Under the pieces are notes generated by a model. The model was not told the DNA's origin. It worked only from the letters and a program-made list of their open reading frames with translations, and did not search any database. The position numbers were made by a program, and so were the translations under genes. From Tupaia tana (lineage: Eukaryota > Chordata > Mammalia > Scandentia > Tupaiidae): DNA of 64,000 bases. Below are positions 1 to 11,417 of this stretch, in pieces (the stretch's first letter is position 1; the number at the start of each line of letters is the position of its first letter). The DNA is taken from assembly GCA_026018925.1 (NCBI GenBank), contig JAKSZU010000005.1, positions 87,747,386 through 87,811,385 of the forward strand, in the 5' to 3' direction.

Positions 1-127
1 CTTTTCTCTTGCTTCCCCTGACTCCCCTTTACTGGTGTAAGTTTTCTCATATGGTTGTTGACTGGGTCTATTCTCTTCCTTCTATTAGTTATACCTTTTT
101 ATTTAAAATCCTAATCTTCTTCAATGA

Positions 128-380
128 TTTTTTTAGAGGTTTTTGCCTTAGAGTGTTTGTGCTTGCCAGAAAGAGACAAAGACAGTGAGAGGGAAAGTGA
201 AAAATTATCTCTGAGAGGGATGGCCATGCCACAATCCCTTCTCTTCCATTCTCCTCCCAGGTACTTGGGCATGCAAATACATGCACTCAGTGTGATTTTT
301 AAAGTACCGGGTTGAGACTTGAACCACAGTTGGTCATGTGGGAGTCCAGTGACATAACTGCTATACCATTTGCTGGTCCC
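128..380 (-). mobile_element. Window SINE, long form, minus strand
   Basis: Reads on the minus strand from a tRNA-like head (complement of the terminal ctgctggtccc-type end near 372-380) to an oligo-T (tail) at 128-133. The B-box complement, the GA-rich stretch (CT-rich on the element strand) and the atgcc-caatcccttct block are all present. It is moderately diverged and I could not define a clean TSD. Confidence 0.85.
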
Positions 381-447
381 TCAAAAATCATTTTGATGAC
401 AAAATCCCAGGAGTCCCACTGACTTGTTCTATTTATTTTTCCTCTAG

Positions 448-520
448 CAGACAATGCCTCTGAGGCAGAGAGGTGTGAAAATGTCAAAGATTATGGAGAA
501 AGGAAAAAAAAGAAAATGTG
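448..520 (+). other. Possible small exon (weak)
   Basis: A pyrimidine-rich tract ends in cctctag at 441-447 and a GTAAGG donor-like site begins at 521. The 70-73 bases between are open in at least one frame, giving a charged, lysine-rich peptide. I do not recognise the peptide. Acceptor-donor pairs at this spacing arise by chance in AT-rich DNA, so this is only a candidate. Confidence 0.13.
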
Positions 521-754
521 GTAAGGCAGAAAGAAAAAAGCTGAACAAATTATATCTACAGATATTATCTAGCCAGACAGTCTAAGGATGGTCAGTGAAC
601 AAGATATTTAATCTCTGAAAATTGAACTTTAAAATTGTTTGAGGCAGATGACAAATGCTTGTTTGAGACTCCATAGCTAGAAAAACCATTTAATGCTTGC
701 ACCTGCACTTCTGATACATGTGAAATTGCAACTGAAATTTATTTTTCCAATGTT

Positions 755-1028
755 TTATTTTATTTTATTTTATTTAGGGATATTTTTGTTATAGGATGTG
801 CACAGTTACCGTAGAGACAGAGAGAGACAGAGAGTGTTAGAAAGCCAGAAATCATCTTCTGGGGGGATGACTATGCCTCAATCCCTTCTCCTTCATTCTC
901 CTCTTCGGATTCTGGGCACACACACACATGTGCCTGGCATGAGTTTCAAGCATCAAGTCCAGGACTCAAACTACAAGTTGACTACATGGGAGTCCAGCAA
1001 AGTAATGATTATGCCATCTGCTGGTCCC
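755..1028 (-). mobile_element. Window SINE, long form, tail turned into TTTTA repeat
   Basis: The head complement ends in ctgctggtccc at 1018-1028 and the body is recognisable throughout. The tail is a TTTTA array (about 755-776) instead of plain T, showing decay of the A-tail into a microsatellite. Confidence 0.85.
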
Positions 1029-1561
1029 TACTTTGCTAACATTTTCTGATTGAACCAAATTATATCTATATTGAAAAATAAAATAAAATAAAATAAAATA
1101 AAAATAATGTATCTTAGACTAATGGGTTTTTATATCAAGTCAATAAATTCTGATCAGAGCTTATTGAATACTAAAGAGAAGATATTCTATTATTTATTAA
1201 CCATAAGAATTCCAAATGTAAAATAATTTAACATGATTTAATTAAGTTTAACTCAAGCAACTTTAAAAATTTATTCTCTTCTGTTGATGATAATGTGTAT
1301 AGTATCCCTAACCGAACTGGTGAGAAATTTATTCATGTTGGAGCATTCACTTTAGAAGCTAAGTAACATATATAATTGAAAGTATAAAAGAAATTAAAAT
1401 AAAATAAATAATAAATAAATAATTTATTTCCTTGTTTTACTTGTGGATTATCAAATTACTTCTAAAAAGACATTTAGAAAGTTTTATTTTTCTTTTCTAA
1501 TTTTGTAGTATTTGTTGTACCCAAACATATCTACACTTTCGATAACTGTCTTTATTTTATT
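1029..1561. other. AT-rich DNA without a recognised element
   Basis: Contains an AAAAT array at about 1076-1104 and an AATA-rich stretch near 1395-1425. I see no coding potential or known repeat in the rest. Confidence 0.5.
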
Positions 1562-1625
1562 TTTTAATTTGCTAGAGGGTGTGTGCACTCCTAGGAGAGA
1601 AACACAGAAAGAGTGTGATAAAATA
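1562..1625 (-). mobile_element. Window SINE, 3' fragment
   Basis: Only the tail-side segment is recognisable (tttgctagagggtgtgtgcactc followed by GA-rich sequence). The tRNA-like head is missing, so this is a decayed or truncated copy. Confidence 0.5.
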
Positions 1626-1790
1626 GTCCCCATCTAGTTTCAAGGACTTGTAAAAGACATGCTTCAGATGTTTATTTTTATTATTTTTTCTCCATAATAT
1701 TCTTTGAGTTTCTTGGATATATGCTATGATGACTGAATACTTTTAGAAAGTTCTCAAGATTTTTTTTTTTTTACTATCTGAAAATATTTC

Positions 1791-2127
1791 TTTTTTTTTA
1801 AAGAATTTGATTTTATTTATTATTTTTTAATTTTTTATACATTCAATCACATTATTTAGCTTGCAAAGTGAACATTTCAATATGTGAACATTTCTCCCCA
1901 GTCTAGTTGAACAAAATATCTTTCAACAGATAATTCCACACCTCCCCATCCCGTCAATGCTCTGCCTCCGTATCCCTCCTCCAAATGTCCTTCCTTAGGC
2001 CCCACTCCTCCACACACACCACATCTGGCAATCACACCCATCTCTTGTGTTTGTACAACCTTTAGTCAATCAGTTTCAGTCATAGAGTGCAGACACTCGT
2101 TATATATTAAGTGGGGACATAGATTAT
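1791..2127 (-). mobile_element. L1 3' end (3' UTR), minus strand
   Basis: Starts with oligo-T and runs through a 3' UTR that matches, in reverse, the plus-strand L1 tail at 34517-34778 (for example catctcttgtgtttgtacaa here against its complement there). It stops just after the sequence that follows the ORF2 end (tatatattaagtgggg), so the copy is strongly 5' truncated. Confidence 0.75.
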
Positions 2128-2139
2128 TTTTTAAAATGT

Positions 2140-2660
2140 TTTTTTTCTTATGCTTTCTGTTTTCCTTTTACAATTCCAATCACATTTAGGTTAGGACATT
2201 TAATTTTGTTCAACAGTTCTTGAATTGTTTTTAAATTTATTTTCAATCTCTTTTATTTCTCTTTGGTTTCAATTTGTATAATTTCCATTGACTTCTTTTT
2301 AAATTCACTGATTCTTTCCTTGGCTCTATTAGATCTTTTGATAAGCCAATCAAAGATAACTTTTTTGTCCTCAGTTGCTATGATTTTATTTCTGATATTT
2401 ATTCTTGATTCATTCTGGTTCCATTCCTCTGTTTAAATTTCCCATTTGATCTTACTTTTGTCCATATTTTTAATTTGAGCCTCGAAGAGAGTTATTATAG
2501 TAATCTAAAATTCTCTGTCAGATATTTTCAACATCTGTTTGAGATCTGAGTCTAGTTCAGATAATGCCTTGTCTTTTTTTAGTGGGTTTATTCTTACATT
2601 TGCAGAGACATTGTATTTCATTTTAATGCTGATGTTATATGTGGCAAAGCAGAGACTGAG
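2140..2660 (-). mobile_element. Old L1-like sequence, family uncertain
   Basis: T-rich text containing phrases (aatttccattgacttcttttt, then agatattttcaacatctg) that resemble a common old mammalian L1-related repeat in antisense. The match is from memory and quite diverged. No frame is open. Confidence 0.3.
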
Positions 2661-2868
2661 GCAAATAATATGTTTATTTAGGAAAGAGCACACATCTCTA
2701 TTAGGCCTTTAATCCAAAGGTATGAGTCAATATAGTTAAATCTCAAAATAGGTAATGCAGTACTGTGTGATATAATTAAGAATAATGTTGTTGCTATGGT
2801 TATTACCAGCATACCAGAGGTTTTAAATTCCCATAAAAATACTTTGTATTTAAAATGGTTGGATTTCT

Positions 2869-2886
2869 ATCTTTTTTCTTTCTTTT

Positions 2887-2926
<40 letters not shown>

Positions 2927-3168
2927 TGGAGAGGTCTTCACTATAGGGCGTGTGTGCTCGCCAGAAAGACAGAGAGACAGAAAGTGAGAAATCACCCCCA
3001 AGGGGGAATGGCCATGCCGCAATCCCTTCTCCTCCATTCTCCTCTTGGGATCTTGGGCACACACGCACACGCGCCCAGCGTGAGTTTAAGCCGCTGGGTC
3101 CGGGACTTGAACCATGGTCAACTACATGGGAGTCCAGCGACATAGCCATTACACTAACTGCTGGTCCC
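2869..3168 (-). mobile_element. Window SINE, young copy with 18-bp TSD
   Basis: A perfect direct repeat, taaaatggttggatttct, flanks it at 2851-2868 and 3169-3186. The tail has become a CTTT array at 2871-2927. The body is CpG-rich and close to the youngest copies. Reading frames on both strands stay open across it, but that is a property of the SINE and not evidence for a gene. Confidence 0.95.
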
Positions 3169-3489
3169 TAAAATGGTTGGATTTCTGAACAATTTCTTTC
3201 CAATGTTCAATACTAGGTCTTCTATTGTGGGTAGCCTCAGAGAGTCTCTTTGCATGCTCTTTTTCTTCTAGACATCGCCAGCCACATTTTGCTATTACTT
3301 ATTTAAAGTTTCTTCACTTAACAATGTGGTATGGTCAGAGGGATATGCTTTCTAATTTGTAGTTAATCCTTAGAATCAACCCTGAAAGATGTTCCTGGTT
3401 CTATGAGGTCTAACTTCCTTAGTTTTGTTGCCTGTTCCTTGACTGTAATTATGGGTTCAATGCACAAGCCTACTGTTTTCCAAAGTGCA

Positions 3490-3790
3490 GTAGTCCACTG
3501 TTGCATGGCTACTAGAAATACACCAGACTGTGTAATTTATAAAAATAGAGGTTTATTGACTATGATTCTAATGGCTGAAAAAAATCCAAAGGCGTCACAA
3601 AATGGCACCGAGCAAAACTTGGAGCAGAGTAGCTGTCTGTAAGCTTTTGTCTGTTCTGATCTGCTTCCTGGTCTTATAAAACCCAAGAGAACTCAGTTAT
3701 GTGGGCCCCATATTAATGCTCTTATCACACCTAAAGGCCCCCCTTCAGACATCAGCAAGGGATTAGATTTTCACTTTACACCTTTACAAC
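3490..3790 (-). mobile_element. MaLR-type LTR (MLT1/MST-like), minus strand
   Basis: Begins tagtccactgttgc and continues actgtgtaatttataaaaa-tagaggttta, the antisense start of MaLR LTRs. Further on are cttataaa, a cacacctaaaggcccc block and gggattagattttcac, in the expected antisense order. It is diverged and no internal region is attached. An old, non-coding solo LTR. Confidence 0.6.
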
Positions 3791-3799
3791 ACAACCAAG

Positions 3800-5276
3800 T
3801 CTCAACACGTTAATTTTACAGGGACTGTAGCACCAAGGACAAATTTTTCTTTCTTTGTTTTTTTTAACTCTGTTATCTTCCTTCGCTGGCAATAAATTTT
3901 CACCAATGCCCTAAGGATGGAAATTCTCAGTTGTACCTCATTCCAAAGAGTAAGGATTTTGATATATTGGATAGGAAAGAGGGCTTCCATGGAATGTCTT
4001 GTCCCCCTGCAGAGCTGTTTTCTTCATGTCATGTCTGCACCACATGGCTGCTGCTTAGGATTTCTTGCAGTTTTTACTGGGAGCACTCGATGAGATGCAG
4101 AGTAAAAATAGGCAAGAGGGTATGGACCCCCAATATCATTAGTCCCCAGTGGTTTGTGTTTTCACCCACCCTACCATCCTACATTCAGCTTTCATCAGTG
4201 TGAAACAGTCTTTACCCCTTCTTATTTTGTATCTGGCCCAAATGAGTGAGTCGTCAAATTTCTTTTTCACCGTATATACCCATTTCAAAGATTTTGTACC
4301 AGTTGGTTGCTCTTTGTCCTCTTCTCTCCAGTGGGTTGAAAAATGTGTGAAATTCAAATTTTGTTATAAAAATTGGAATGATTTTCTTTCCAACTCCCTT
4401 TAATGTAGGTGGGAAGGTGAAAGAATGATAGAAAGTTGAAAGCATAAATATCCTTAGAGCGATTCCCAGCATAGAATGAAAAGCAAAGGTCAGACTTTCA
4501 CAATATTTCTCTTTGTCAACCATGGTGAATCAGTAGACCCAAATTTCTTAATAGTTAAAAGATCATCACAACAGAACAGAGATGTTAATAAATTTCTAAA
4601 ATTTACAAAGCATTAGATAGTGTTTACTGGTGAATCAAAACAGAGACAGTCATAGTCTCTCTATTTATATCAAAAGAGAAACAGAAAGAGAGAAAGAGAA
4701 CACTGAGAAGAACAACGAAGCTGAGCTGCCTTTCAGAACTTGAGAGCTGGAGACAGCAGGTTTACCAGAGGGAAGGAGTGAGAGGTGGAAGCAAAAATCA
4801 GAAATACTAGCTGAAAACTTGAAAACTTGAATGCCATTTACATAACAGTATATTATGCATTCACACTTCCCACCCTTGCCTTTATTTAAAGATTGCAGGG
4901 CAGCCAGGAATTTGCCTACCGCTAGGAAAAAAAATACGATTCTTTTCTGATGAATTATATAATCTCTCTGGGGAAAAAGTGAACTGTTAGTATAGGTGAT
5001 GATAACTTTTGAAAAGCCTTCTTTATTCTGACATTTGGATAAACCCTATCATAACAATTGTCTACTCTCATACTCACTGTAAAGAAAAACCTCTATGTAT
5101 GTATGATATCTACTTTATTATTACAAGAAAAACTATACTGTAAAATAAAAATGTAAAAGAACTACTTGCTTAATACTTATTATGTGCCTTTTTAAAAGCT
5201 AAGATTTCATGAAAAGACAAAACATTTATTAGATATTTGAAGAAAGTCAGAAATTCAAGTTAAAATACTAATACTT
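3800..5276. other. Unique-looking DNA, no feature recognised
   Basis: About 1.5 kb with mixed composition and no clear repeat, RNA gene or long open frame with protein-like content. The 60-90 codon frames here overlap on both strands and look random. Confidence 0.5.
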
Positions 5277-5291
5277 AAAAGGTAGAAATGA

Positions 5292-5471
5292 GGGCCAGCA
5301 GGTGAGGTGGTGGTTAAGACGTCCACATGGCCTACCACGGTTCGAATCTCGGACCTAAAGTCTTGCTTTCCTATTTTTCTTTTCTCTCTGTCTCTCTTTG
5401 GTCAAATTAAACAAATAATGATGATGATAATAAATTTTAAAAAAATAAAAAAATAATAAAAACTAAAATAA
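5292..5471 (+). mobile_element. Window SINE, short form
   Basis: Head gggccagcaggtg... with a B box ggttcgaatct, then directly the CT-rich block and tctttggtcaaattaaa, followed by an ATG/ATA-rich tail. The central 90 or so bases of the long form are absent. Imperfect TSD aaaaggtagaaatg at 5277-5290 and aaaaggtaaaaatg at 5472-5485. Confidence 0.85.
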
Positions 5472-5485
5472 AAAGGTAAAAATGT

Positions 5486-5883
5486 TAAAATAAAAAAAGA
5501 CATAGGGAATAAGAAGACAAAGTTTTTAAAACAATTTAAAAACTAAATACAGTTTTAAAAATTTCACAGAGATCTTGGAGTCATAGTGAAGCTGCATAAA
5601 AATTGAATTATATACGAAGAAATGGCTTTGGAAATATTGAAACATGAGTTCTCAAATTAAAATGTAGTAATAAATTTATTTGAAGATCTGTTTGGCAAAA
5701 TAATCTCAAAATAATCTCAAAATAGGTAAAAATAAGAAAGTTTCATAAAATGTACATAAATTCAGAAACATATACCAACCCAATATAAAAAAAAAACAAG
5801 CATATGTAAACAATATTTTAATATTTTCAGGTTGCTTCTTTCTTACTATGTGACTCCCGTTGACATGTATATGTCTTTTCATT
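5486..5883. other. AT-rich DNA, nothing recognised
   Basis: A-rich sequence with short direct repeats such as aataatctcaaaataatctc near 5700. No repeat family or coding signal is visible. Confidence 0.5.
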
Positions 5884-5897
5884 AAAGGTGCTACCAT

Positions 5898-6152
5898 GGG
5901 CTGACCATGTAGCCTATTGGTTAAGAGAGCTAGATTCTACATGGTTGAACATGGTTCAGATCTTGGCACAAGCATCTGGAAAAACACACTGTGCTCATGT
6001 GCTTGAGTTTTCAAAATCCTCACAGGGTATAGAAATACAGAAAGGATTGTAATGTGACAATGCTCCGTTGGGAGTGTTTCTCTGTTGTTCTTGTCTCTCT
6101 CTGGCAAGCACACAAGCCCTTTAGCAATTAAAAAAAAAAAAAAAAAAAAAAA
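5898..6152 (+). mobile_element. Window SINE, long form, diverged
   Basis: The head starts gggctgaccatgtag and the CT-rich block and gcaagcacacaagccctttagcaa segment are intact, followed by an A-tail of over 20 bases. Flanking aaaggtgctaccat (5884-5897) and aaaagtgctatcac after the tail form an imperfect TSD, consistent with an older insertion. Confidence 0.85.
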
Positions 6153-6539
6153 GTGCTATCACGTCACACAAACGCACACTTCCAAACTCACTATTTCCTT
6201 TCTGTACGTTTTGTTTATATAATCAGAGAAAGTTTGGAGTAGACAATGTAGGGAATATTCCTTAATTACTTCTAGTGTAAACTCCTGGATTGCAAATGGT
6301 TATAATTACCTTCATAGAATAAAGAATGTGAAATCTCTGCCTCTCATCTTTGGATCCCAGTAACCAACATGAGAATCTCACTAATCACATTGCTCATATG
6401 ACCTTCTCTTCTGAGAATATCTTCCTACTTCCAGTATATATACGTTTATGTGTGTGTGTGAGTATATGTGCTTGCACCATATATTATGGCATATTTTTAA
6501 AAGTTCTCTAATATTTTAGTTCCACCTTTATCTCCCCAC

Positions 6540-6650
6540 TGAAATGAGCATAAAATAGTGCCTATTTCATACATTTTGTAATAATTATATAAGATCAAAC
6601 ATATAAAATGCATAGCAAATGGATCGGCAAGTAGTAGGGGTTTGATCATC
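6540..6650 (+). mobile_element. MIR fragment, 3' part
   Basis: The order 'aaatagtgcctatttcatac ... ataaaatgcatagcaaatgg ... aagtagtaggggtttgatc' follows the 3' half of a MIR element as I remember it. It is diverged and short. Confidence 0.45.
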
Positions 6651-7389
6651 CCAGCCTTCACATGCTTGGGTAGAGTTGCATGCTTTGCATATAGTTTAAA
6701 AAGAAAAAAAATAGTAGTTTCTTCTTGTTTATCAATGTGACCTAAAGAAAGTCCTCAACAAGTTTAAGTTGCGACTGGGAGATGGATTATGATAGCTAAT
6801 GTATTTTTTAATTTGTTCATTCTTTTTTTATATTTCAATGCCATTTCCATTACAACAATCCTATTTCTTCCCTTATATTAAGGAGTACAATTAATGTCCC
6901 ACTAAGTTAATTTAGTAGGAAGAAAATTTCACCAGTGAGGTCCCTAAGTTTGAAGTACCTTCCATCACCTGCCATCAGTGACAGGTTGTTTCTGGAGAAC
7001 TGATAGTCATTTAACCCAGGAAAGTAAGGCCAAGGGAGAAAACCTGGCAACCAGAATGGAATTTCACCTTAACTGGCAGTTTCAATAAAGTGTATGGTCT
7101 ACAGAGAACAGATTAATTGAGCCTAATCTCCCATCCTTTTAGTCAATTTCCAGTAACAGTGAGTATGCCAAGGGCGAATGTGGTGAATTAGCTTCTATTC
7201 CAGATGATAGAAAAGTGTTTGGACCAAGGCATTCTTTTTACTCTATCACAGTGATGTTAAATAAGCTTGACTCTAATACCCCAACTTTTTAATTTTCCCA
7301 TCTTAACATAGTGCAAGTATAAATATCTGGTGATTTCAGTATTTTGTTGATAAACTTTCAATTAAATATATAACATCACTCTTTTCATC
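6651..7389. other. Unique-looking DNA, no feature recognised
   Basis: Mixed-composition sequence with no recognised repeat and no protein-like frame. Confidence 0.5.
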
Positions 7390-7780
7390 CAACCATCAAG
7401 ATATCAGAGTTCAGGCTAGAGATGATAGACTGAGTTGTCTATGTAGAACAAGCAGGAATGCTGAGTAAACATCTGGATATAGATGTTTGCGGTGCAGAAA
7501 ACAGATCGGGTCCGGAGAAGGATAGTAGGCCATCAGCATGTAGGTGATCTTATTGAGCAAGCATCAGTATGGCTGTCTAAAATGACCACTATGTGGAAAG
7601 ATAGGCCCTAACTTGAGGCTTTAAGGACATGTTGTTACTTGGAGAGCTTTAGTAAATAAAAGAAAGGATTCTAGGAGAACGTAGTGTCACAGGAGATAAG
7701 GAAACTTTTGGTCATGAAAGCGTGACTGTCAGGGTGAGTTCTGTCTCCTGGGTAGTCAAGAAAGATGATGATGTAAAAGT
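7390..7780 (+). repeat. Ancient interspersed repeat, family not named
   Basis: Phrases such as gctgagtaaacatctggatatagatg, catcagcatgtaggtgatctt, and gtgtcacaggag-(n)-gtagtcaagaaagatgatg follow, in order, a mammalian repeat I know by sequence but cannot name with certainty. Related text occurs at 9700-10135 and 51205-51390. Confidence 0.4.
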
Positions 7781-7892
7781 GTTTATTGAATTTTCAACTT
7801 AGGGATTGCAAAGCTGAAATAGTTTTCCTTAAATAGTAGAAATAAAAACCTGGTTAAAATATATTAATATATTTATTTTTTACTATTTTTAT

Positions 7893-8208
7893 TTTTTTTT
7901 AATTGTCAAAGGGTACATGCATGCATCAGAGAAAGAGAAAGAGGGTCTCAATAGCACTCCAATAGCGTGTGGTCATCCTTCAATCCCTTCCCCTCCATTT
8001 TTCCTTCATGTCAGAATTTTGGGCATCCATGTTACACATACAGGAGTTTTCCAAACTGCCAGGACTTGGATTCAAACTATGGTCAGTCATATGGGAACTA
8101 TGGGGTTGTTGGAAAAGTCATGAAGTATTTTTCTATCTTTTTTTACGCAAAGAATGTCATAATTTTTCTGACAATCCAATAATTCTCTTAACCACTAGGC
8201 TTTCTCTT
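7893..8208 (-). mobile_element. Window SINE, old copy split by a MITE
   Basis: Old minus-strand copy. Its head complement runs 'ggtcagtcatatgggaacta', is interrupted at 8101-8179 by a mariner-like MITE, then resumes 'ttctcttaaccactaggc'. Removing the insert restores the usual SINE head order, so the SINE is older than the MITE. Confidence 0.7.
8101..8179. mobile_element. Mariner-like MITE, copy 1 (79 bp)
   Basis: Ends are inverted repeats: tggggttgttggaaaagtca at the left and the complement of ttttctgacaatccaa at the right, flanked by TA on both sides (8099-8100 and 8180-8181). Size and palindromic form recall MADE1-type mariner MITEs, but the terminal sequence differs. Same family as 35345-35426. 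Confidence 0.75.
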
Positions 8209-8417
8209 CAACCAAATTTGTTGGTTATTTCATAAATATTAATTCAGGATTTCCTATGAACTAACCAATCAAGATTTTTGAAGTGTAGCAGAAAATTAAA
8301 AAATTGGAAAAAAAAAGAGAAAAGAATTCCTGTTTTATTTCACTTGTAACCAAGTGATAAAATGCAATCAACATATGATACAAATAAGTAAACACAGAAG
8401 CAGAAGATGGTAAGTGC

Positions 8418-8420
<3 letters not shown>

Positions 8421-8465
<45 letters not shown>
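8421..8465 (+). repeat. Poly(A) tract of 45 bases
   Basis: An uninterrupted A run follows 'gatggtaagtgctgt'. No SINE or L1 body is recognisable just upstream, so it may be the tail of an old unidentified retrocopy or a simple expansion. Confidence 0.9.
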
Positions 8466-8466
<1 letters not shown>

Positions 8467-8508
8467 AAAGCAGAGAAAACAATAGGAGTCTTTATGGAGA
8501 AGTTGCAG

Positions 8509-8781
8509 TTGTGTTTTCATTATTTTTTTAAAGGAAATTTTTGCTATGAGATGCATGTGTTCACTGGAGAGACAGAGAGATAGAAATTGAGAAATCACTC
8601 ACCCACCCCCACCAGTGGAGATGGCCACGCCACATTCCCTTCTCTTCCATTCTCCTCTCAGGATTTTGGGCATGCATTCACACATGCCCATTGTGAGTTT
8701 TAAGCTGCCAAGTCCAGACTTGAACCCCAGTAGACTAGATGGGAGTCCATCAATGTAATCATTACACCATCTGCTGGTCCT
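8509..8781 (-). mobile_element. Window SINE, long form with 12-bp TSD
   Basis: Direct repeat gagaagttgcag at 8497-8508 and 8782-8793. The body contains a slightly expanded C-rich run (acccacccccacc) in place of the usual ccccc block. Confidence 0.9.
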
Positions 8782-8861
8782 GAGAAGTTGCAGCTTTTAA
8801 CAACACAGGAATACTGGTTCTTCATTCTTGTTCTAACAAAACAAACAAACAAAATAAAGTT

Positions 8862-9325
8862 TAGAGGCTTAAAATTATAGAAATTTAAAACCTTACAATT
8901 CTTCAGGGCATAAGTCTGACATGCATCTCATTTAGCTGAAATCAAAGTGTTGGCAGGGCTGCAATCCTTTCTGAGGGCTCTAGGGGAGACTGCATTTCCA
9001 TACCTTTTTCTTCTTCTTTGGGTCTTTCAAATTCCTTGGCTGATGGCCCCTTCTGACATCTTCAAAGCCAACAATGTTATGTACAGTCCTTCTCAAACTG
9101 CTGTCTGTATGGTTCTTGATCACTAAGAACAGCCTAGAAAGTTGTCCGCTTTTAAGTATTTATGTGATTAGCATGTGCTTACTCAGGTAATCTCCCTGTG
9201 TCTAGTAAGTAGCCTTAATCACTGACTTACAAAGTCCCTTTTCTCATATAAGGTAACACATTCACAGGTTATGGAGATGGATATGAATATTCTTGAAAAG
9301 ACTTTATTCCACTTACTACCACAGC
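8862..9325 (-). mobile_element. MaLR/ERVL-type LTR, minus strand, old
   Basis: Text such as aatcaaagtgttggcagggctgcaatcc, ccttggctgatggccccttc, atcttcaaagccaacaatg, aaggtaacacattcacaggtt and the end ttactaccaca follows in order a widespread placental LTR-like repeat in antisense. A related copy in the other orientation lies at 53870-54165. The family name is from memory. Confidence 0.55.
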
Positions 9326-9360
9326 CAAGGAAAATCTCACTTTAAAAATGACCTGTGATG

Positions 9361-9617
9361 GGACCAGCAGTTGGCTTAATGACTATGTTGCTGGACTCCC
9401 AAGTAGTCGACCACGGTTTGAGTCGAGGACCCGGTGGTTTAAACTCACACTGGGCCTATGTGCATGTGTGCCCAAGATCCCGAGAGGAGAATGGAAGAGA
9501 AGGGATTGCAGTGTGGCCATCTTCCCTGAGGGGTGATTTCTCGCTTTCTATCTCTGTTTTTCTCTGTGTTTCTGGTGAGCACATGCTCCCCATAGCAAAA
9601 ACCTCTTAAAAAAAAAA
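9361..9617 (+). mobile_element. Window SINE, long form with 17-bp TSD
   Basis: TSD aaaaatgacctgtgatg (9344-9360) and aaaaatgacctgtaatg (9618-9634), one mismatch. The head and the agatcccgagaggagaatgg block are near the young consensus. The TSD starts with an A run, as for L1 endonuclease sites. Confidence 0.95.
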
Positions 9618-9699
9618 AAAAATGACCTGTAATGAAAACCTATAGGAATTGAGGAGAAAGACTTGCCAGTTTCTGTGGGAAACACATCACTTGACAAAG

Positions 9700-10135
9700 T
9701 AAAAGCAAATGATCTGAAATAAGAGACAATCATGTATTTGAGGACAAGCAGTGACCAGAACAATTAGTACGAGGTAAGGGAAGGTGATTGTAGCGGGAGA
9801 GGTGGTTAGAGAAATGGCAGAGATAAAGATAGGAAATTAAGAAAGTGGCAAGATATTGCAAAACAGAAGTTTTACTTTCATTAGATGAAGAGCCAATTTA
9901 GGATTCTGAGAGTATTCTCACTAGGTAACCTACAGATTAATAGAAGCACATTGAATATAGGGTTTAGAATAGAATGAAAAAACCCAAGTAGAAACTTGAA
10001 GACTACAAAAAAAGCTATTATGACTTGGACCAGGGTAATGGCATTAGAGATTATAGTGGATATATGCCTTATGGATTTTTACTTCAAAATAGATGAAACA
10101 CTCTGTATCAGAGAGTTAGAGAAGAGTCTAGGTCT
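9700..10135 (+). repeat. Ancient interspersed repeat, second copy
   Basis: Text 'gacttggaccagggtaatggca ... gagattatagtggatata' and the upstream 'gaagagccaatttagg' follow the order of the family seen at 7390-7780, in a different segment of its consensus. Heavily diverged. Confidence 0.35.
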
Positions 10136-10763
10136 TTGGCCTGAGATAGCATAAGGCTACTTATGGAAGTTTTAAATCCTTGCCTCCCTATTCAGTTCTT
10201 TCCCCTTATCCTAGCATCACAACATTTTAAACACAATTTAATACTACCTTATTCCTGAAATATATTTTCTAGGTTTCCATCATACCTTGCTTTTTTAGCT
10301 TACTTTCTAACTTACCAAACATTTCTCTGAAGTTCTGTCTCCTTCCTTTTTGTCAAATATTTGAGCACCCACACTCAGTCCTCAGGGCTCCAGTCTTTCC
10401 CCATCTCCAAGTCCCAGGTGACTTTTATCTAGTTTATGTTGTAAATATTCCAGAATTTATCATTTTATCCATGAGTTTTGACCGAAGTAATATTAGCTAA
10501 CTGGCTACTTGATATTTCTGCATTCGTACATAAAAGAGATCTGAAAATTAGTATGTCTTAAGGAACATGCCCTGAACTGCAATATTTTCAATTTTTCAGG
10601 CTTCTTCTCAGTTTAATGGTTTGGTCAGTGAGATGCTCAGGGCTGAAAACTGCTCAACTTACAGTCCTCCTCTTTCTTCTTAACTTCCCTACACTTTCCT
10701 CTCCTCATTGAATGAAGGGTAATAATTATATAGCAGAAATCATATCATGTTACTCACACACTT
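10136..10763. other. Unique-looking DNA, no feature recognised
   Basis: Pyrimidine-rich stretch at about 10300-10420, with no splice pair or protein-like frame that I would trust. Confidence 0.45.
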
Positions 10764-10778
10764 AAAACATATCACTAA

Positions 10779-11043
10779 GGGACCAGCAGTTAGTGTAATG
10801 GCTATGTCGCTGGGCTCCCATGTAGTCGACCGCGGTTCGCGTCCCGGACCTGGTGGCTTAAAACTTAACGCTAGGCGCGTGTGCGTGCGTGCTCAAGATC
10901 CCGAGAGGAGAATGGAGGAGAAGGGATTGCGGCGTGACCATCCCCCTGGGGGTGATTTCTTGCTTTCTGTCTCTGTCTCTCTCTGTCTGTCTGGCAAGCG
11001 CATGTGCCCTAAGGCAAAAATCTCTCAAAAACAAAACAAAACT
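10779..11043 (+). mobile_element. Window SINE, young long form
   Basis: Near-consensus, CpG-rich copy: gggaccagcagttagtgtaa head, B box ggttcgcgtcc with one change. TSD aaacatatcactaa before it and aaacatattactga after the A-rich tail (11044-11057). Confidence 0.93.
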
Positions 11044-11417
11044 AAACATATTACTGAAACAGAAATAAAACACAAATCTCTTTCTATGGAAGGCAAGACC
11101 CAGTATGGCCTGGACCTGATCTCTTTCTCTACTCATAACAATATTGTTACCTGTTTCCCAACTTGCAACAGAATTATTTATTTATTTATTTATTTATTTT
11201 TTAAAATTTTTTAAACAGGCCCTCAAATGTTTCAAACTTATTCCTGGATTTCTTCTGGGCCTTGCATTGGCAATTAATTCTGCTCAGAAAGCTCTTTCCT
11301 AAATCTTCCTGTTGGTAGGCTTTCTCAAATTAATCAAGCTAGTTCTTAACTGACCTCCCTAGATTAAGCATCTCTCTCCCCATATAGTCACTACTTGTTC
11401 CATCAACTTGACTTTTT

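Noticed and set aside
2850-3171. Overlapping open frames of 60-100 codons on both strands, recurring at many places with the same peptide
   Set aside because: The peptide (SLDSHVVDHGS... and its antisense partner) is the translation of the window SINE. It recurs wherever a copy lies, in both orientations, with no start context or conservation.
8261-8598. Frames with long phenylalanine runs
   Set aside because: They read the poly(A) tract at 8421-8465 in antisense.
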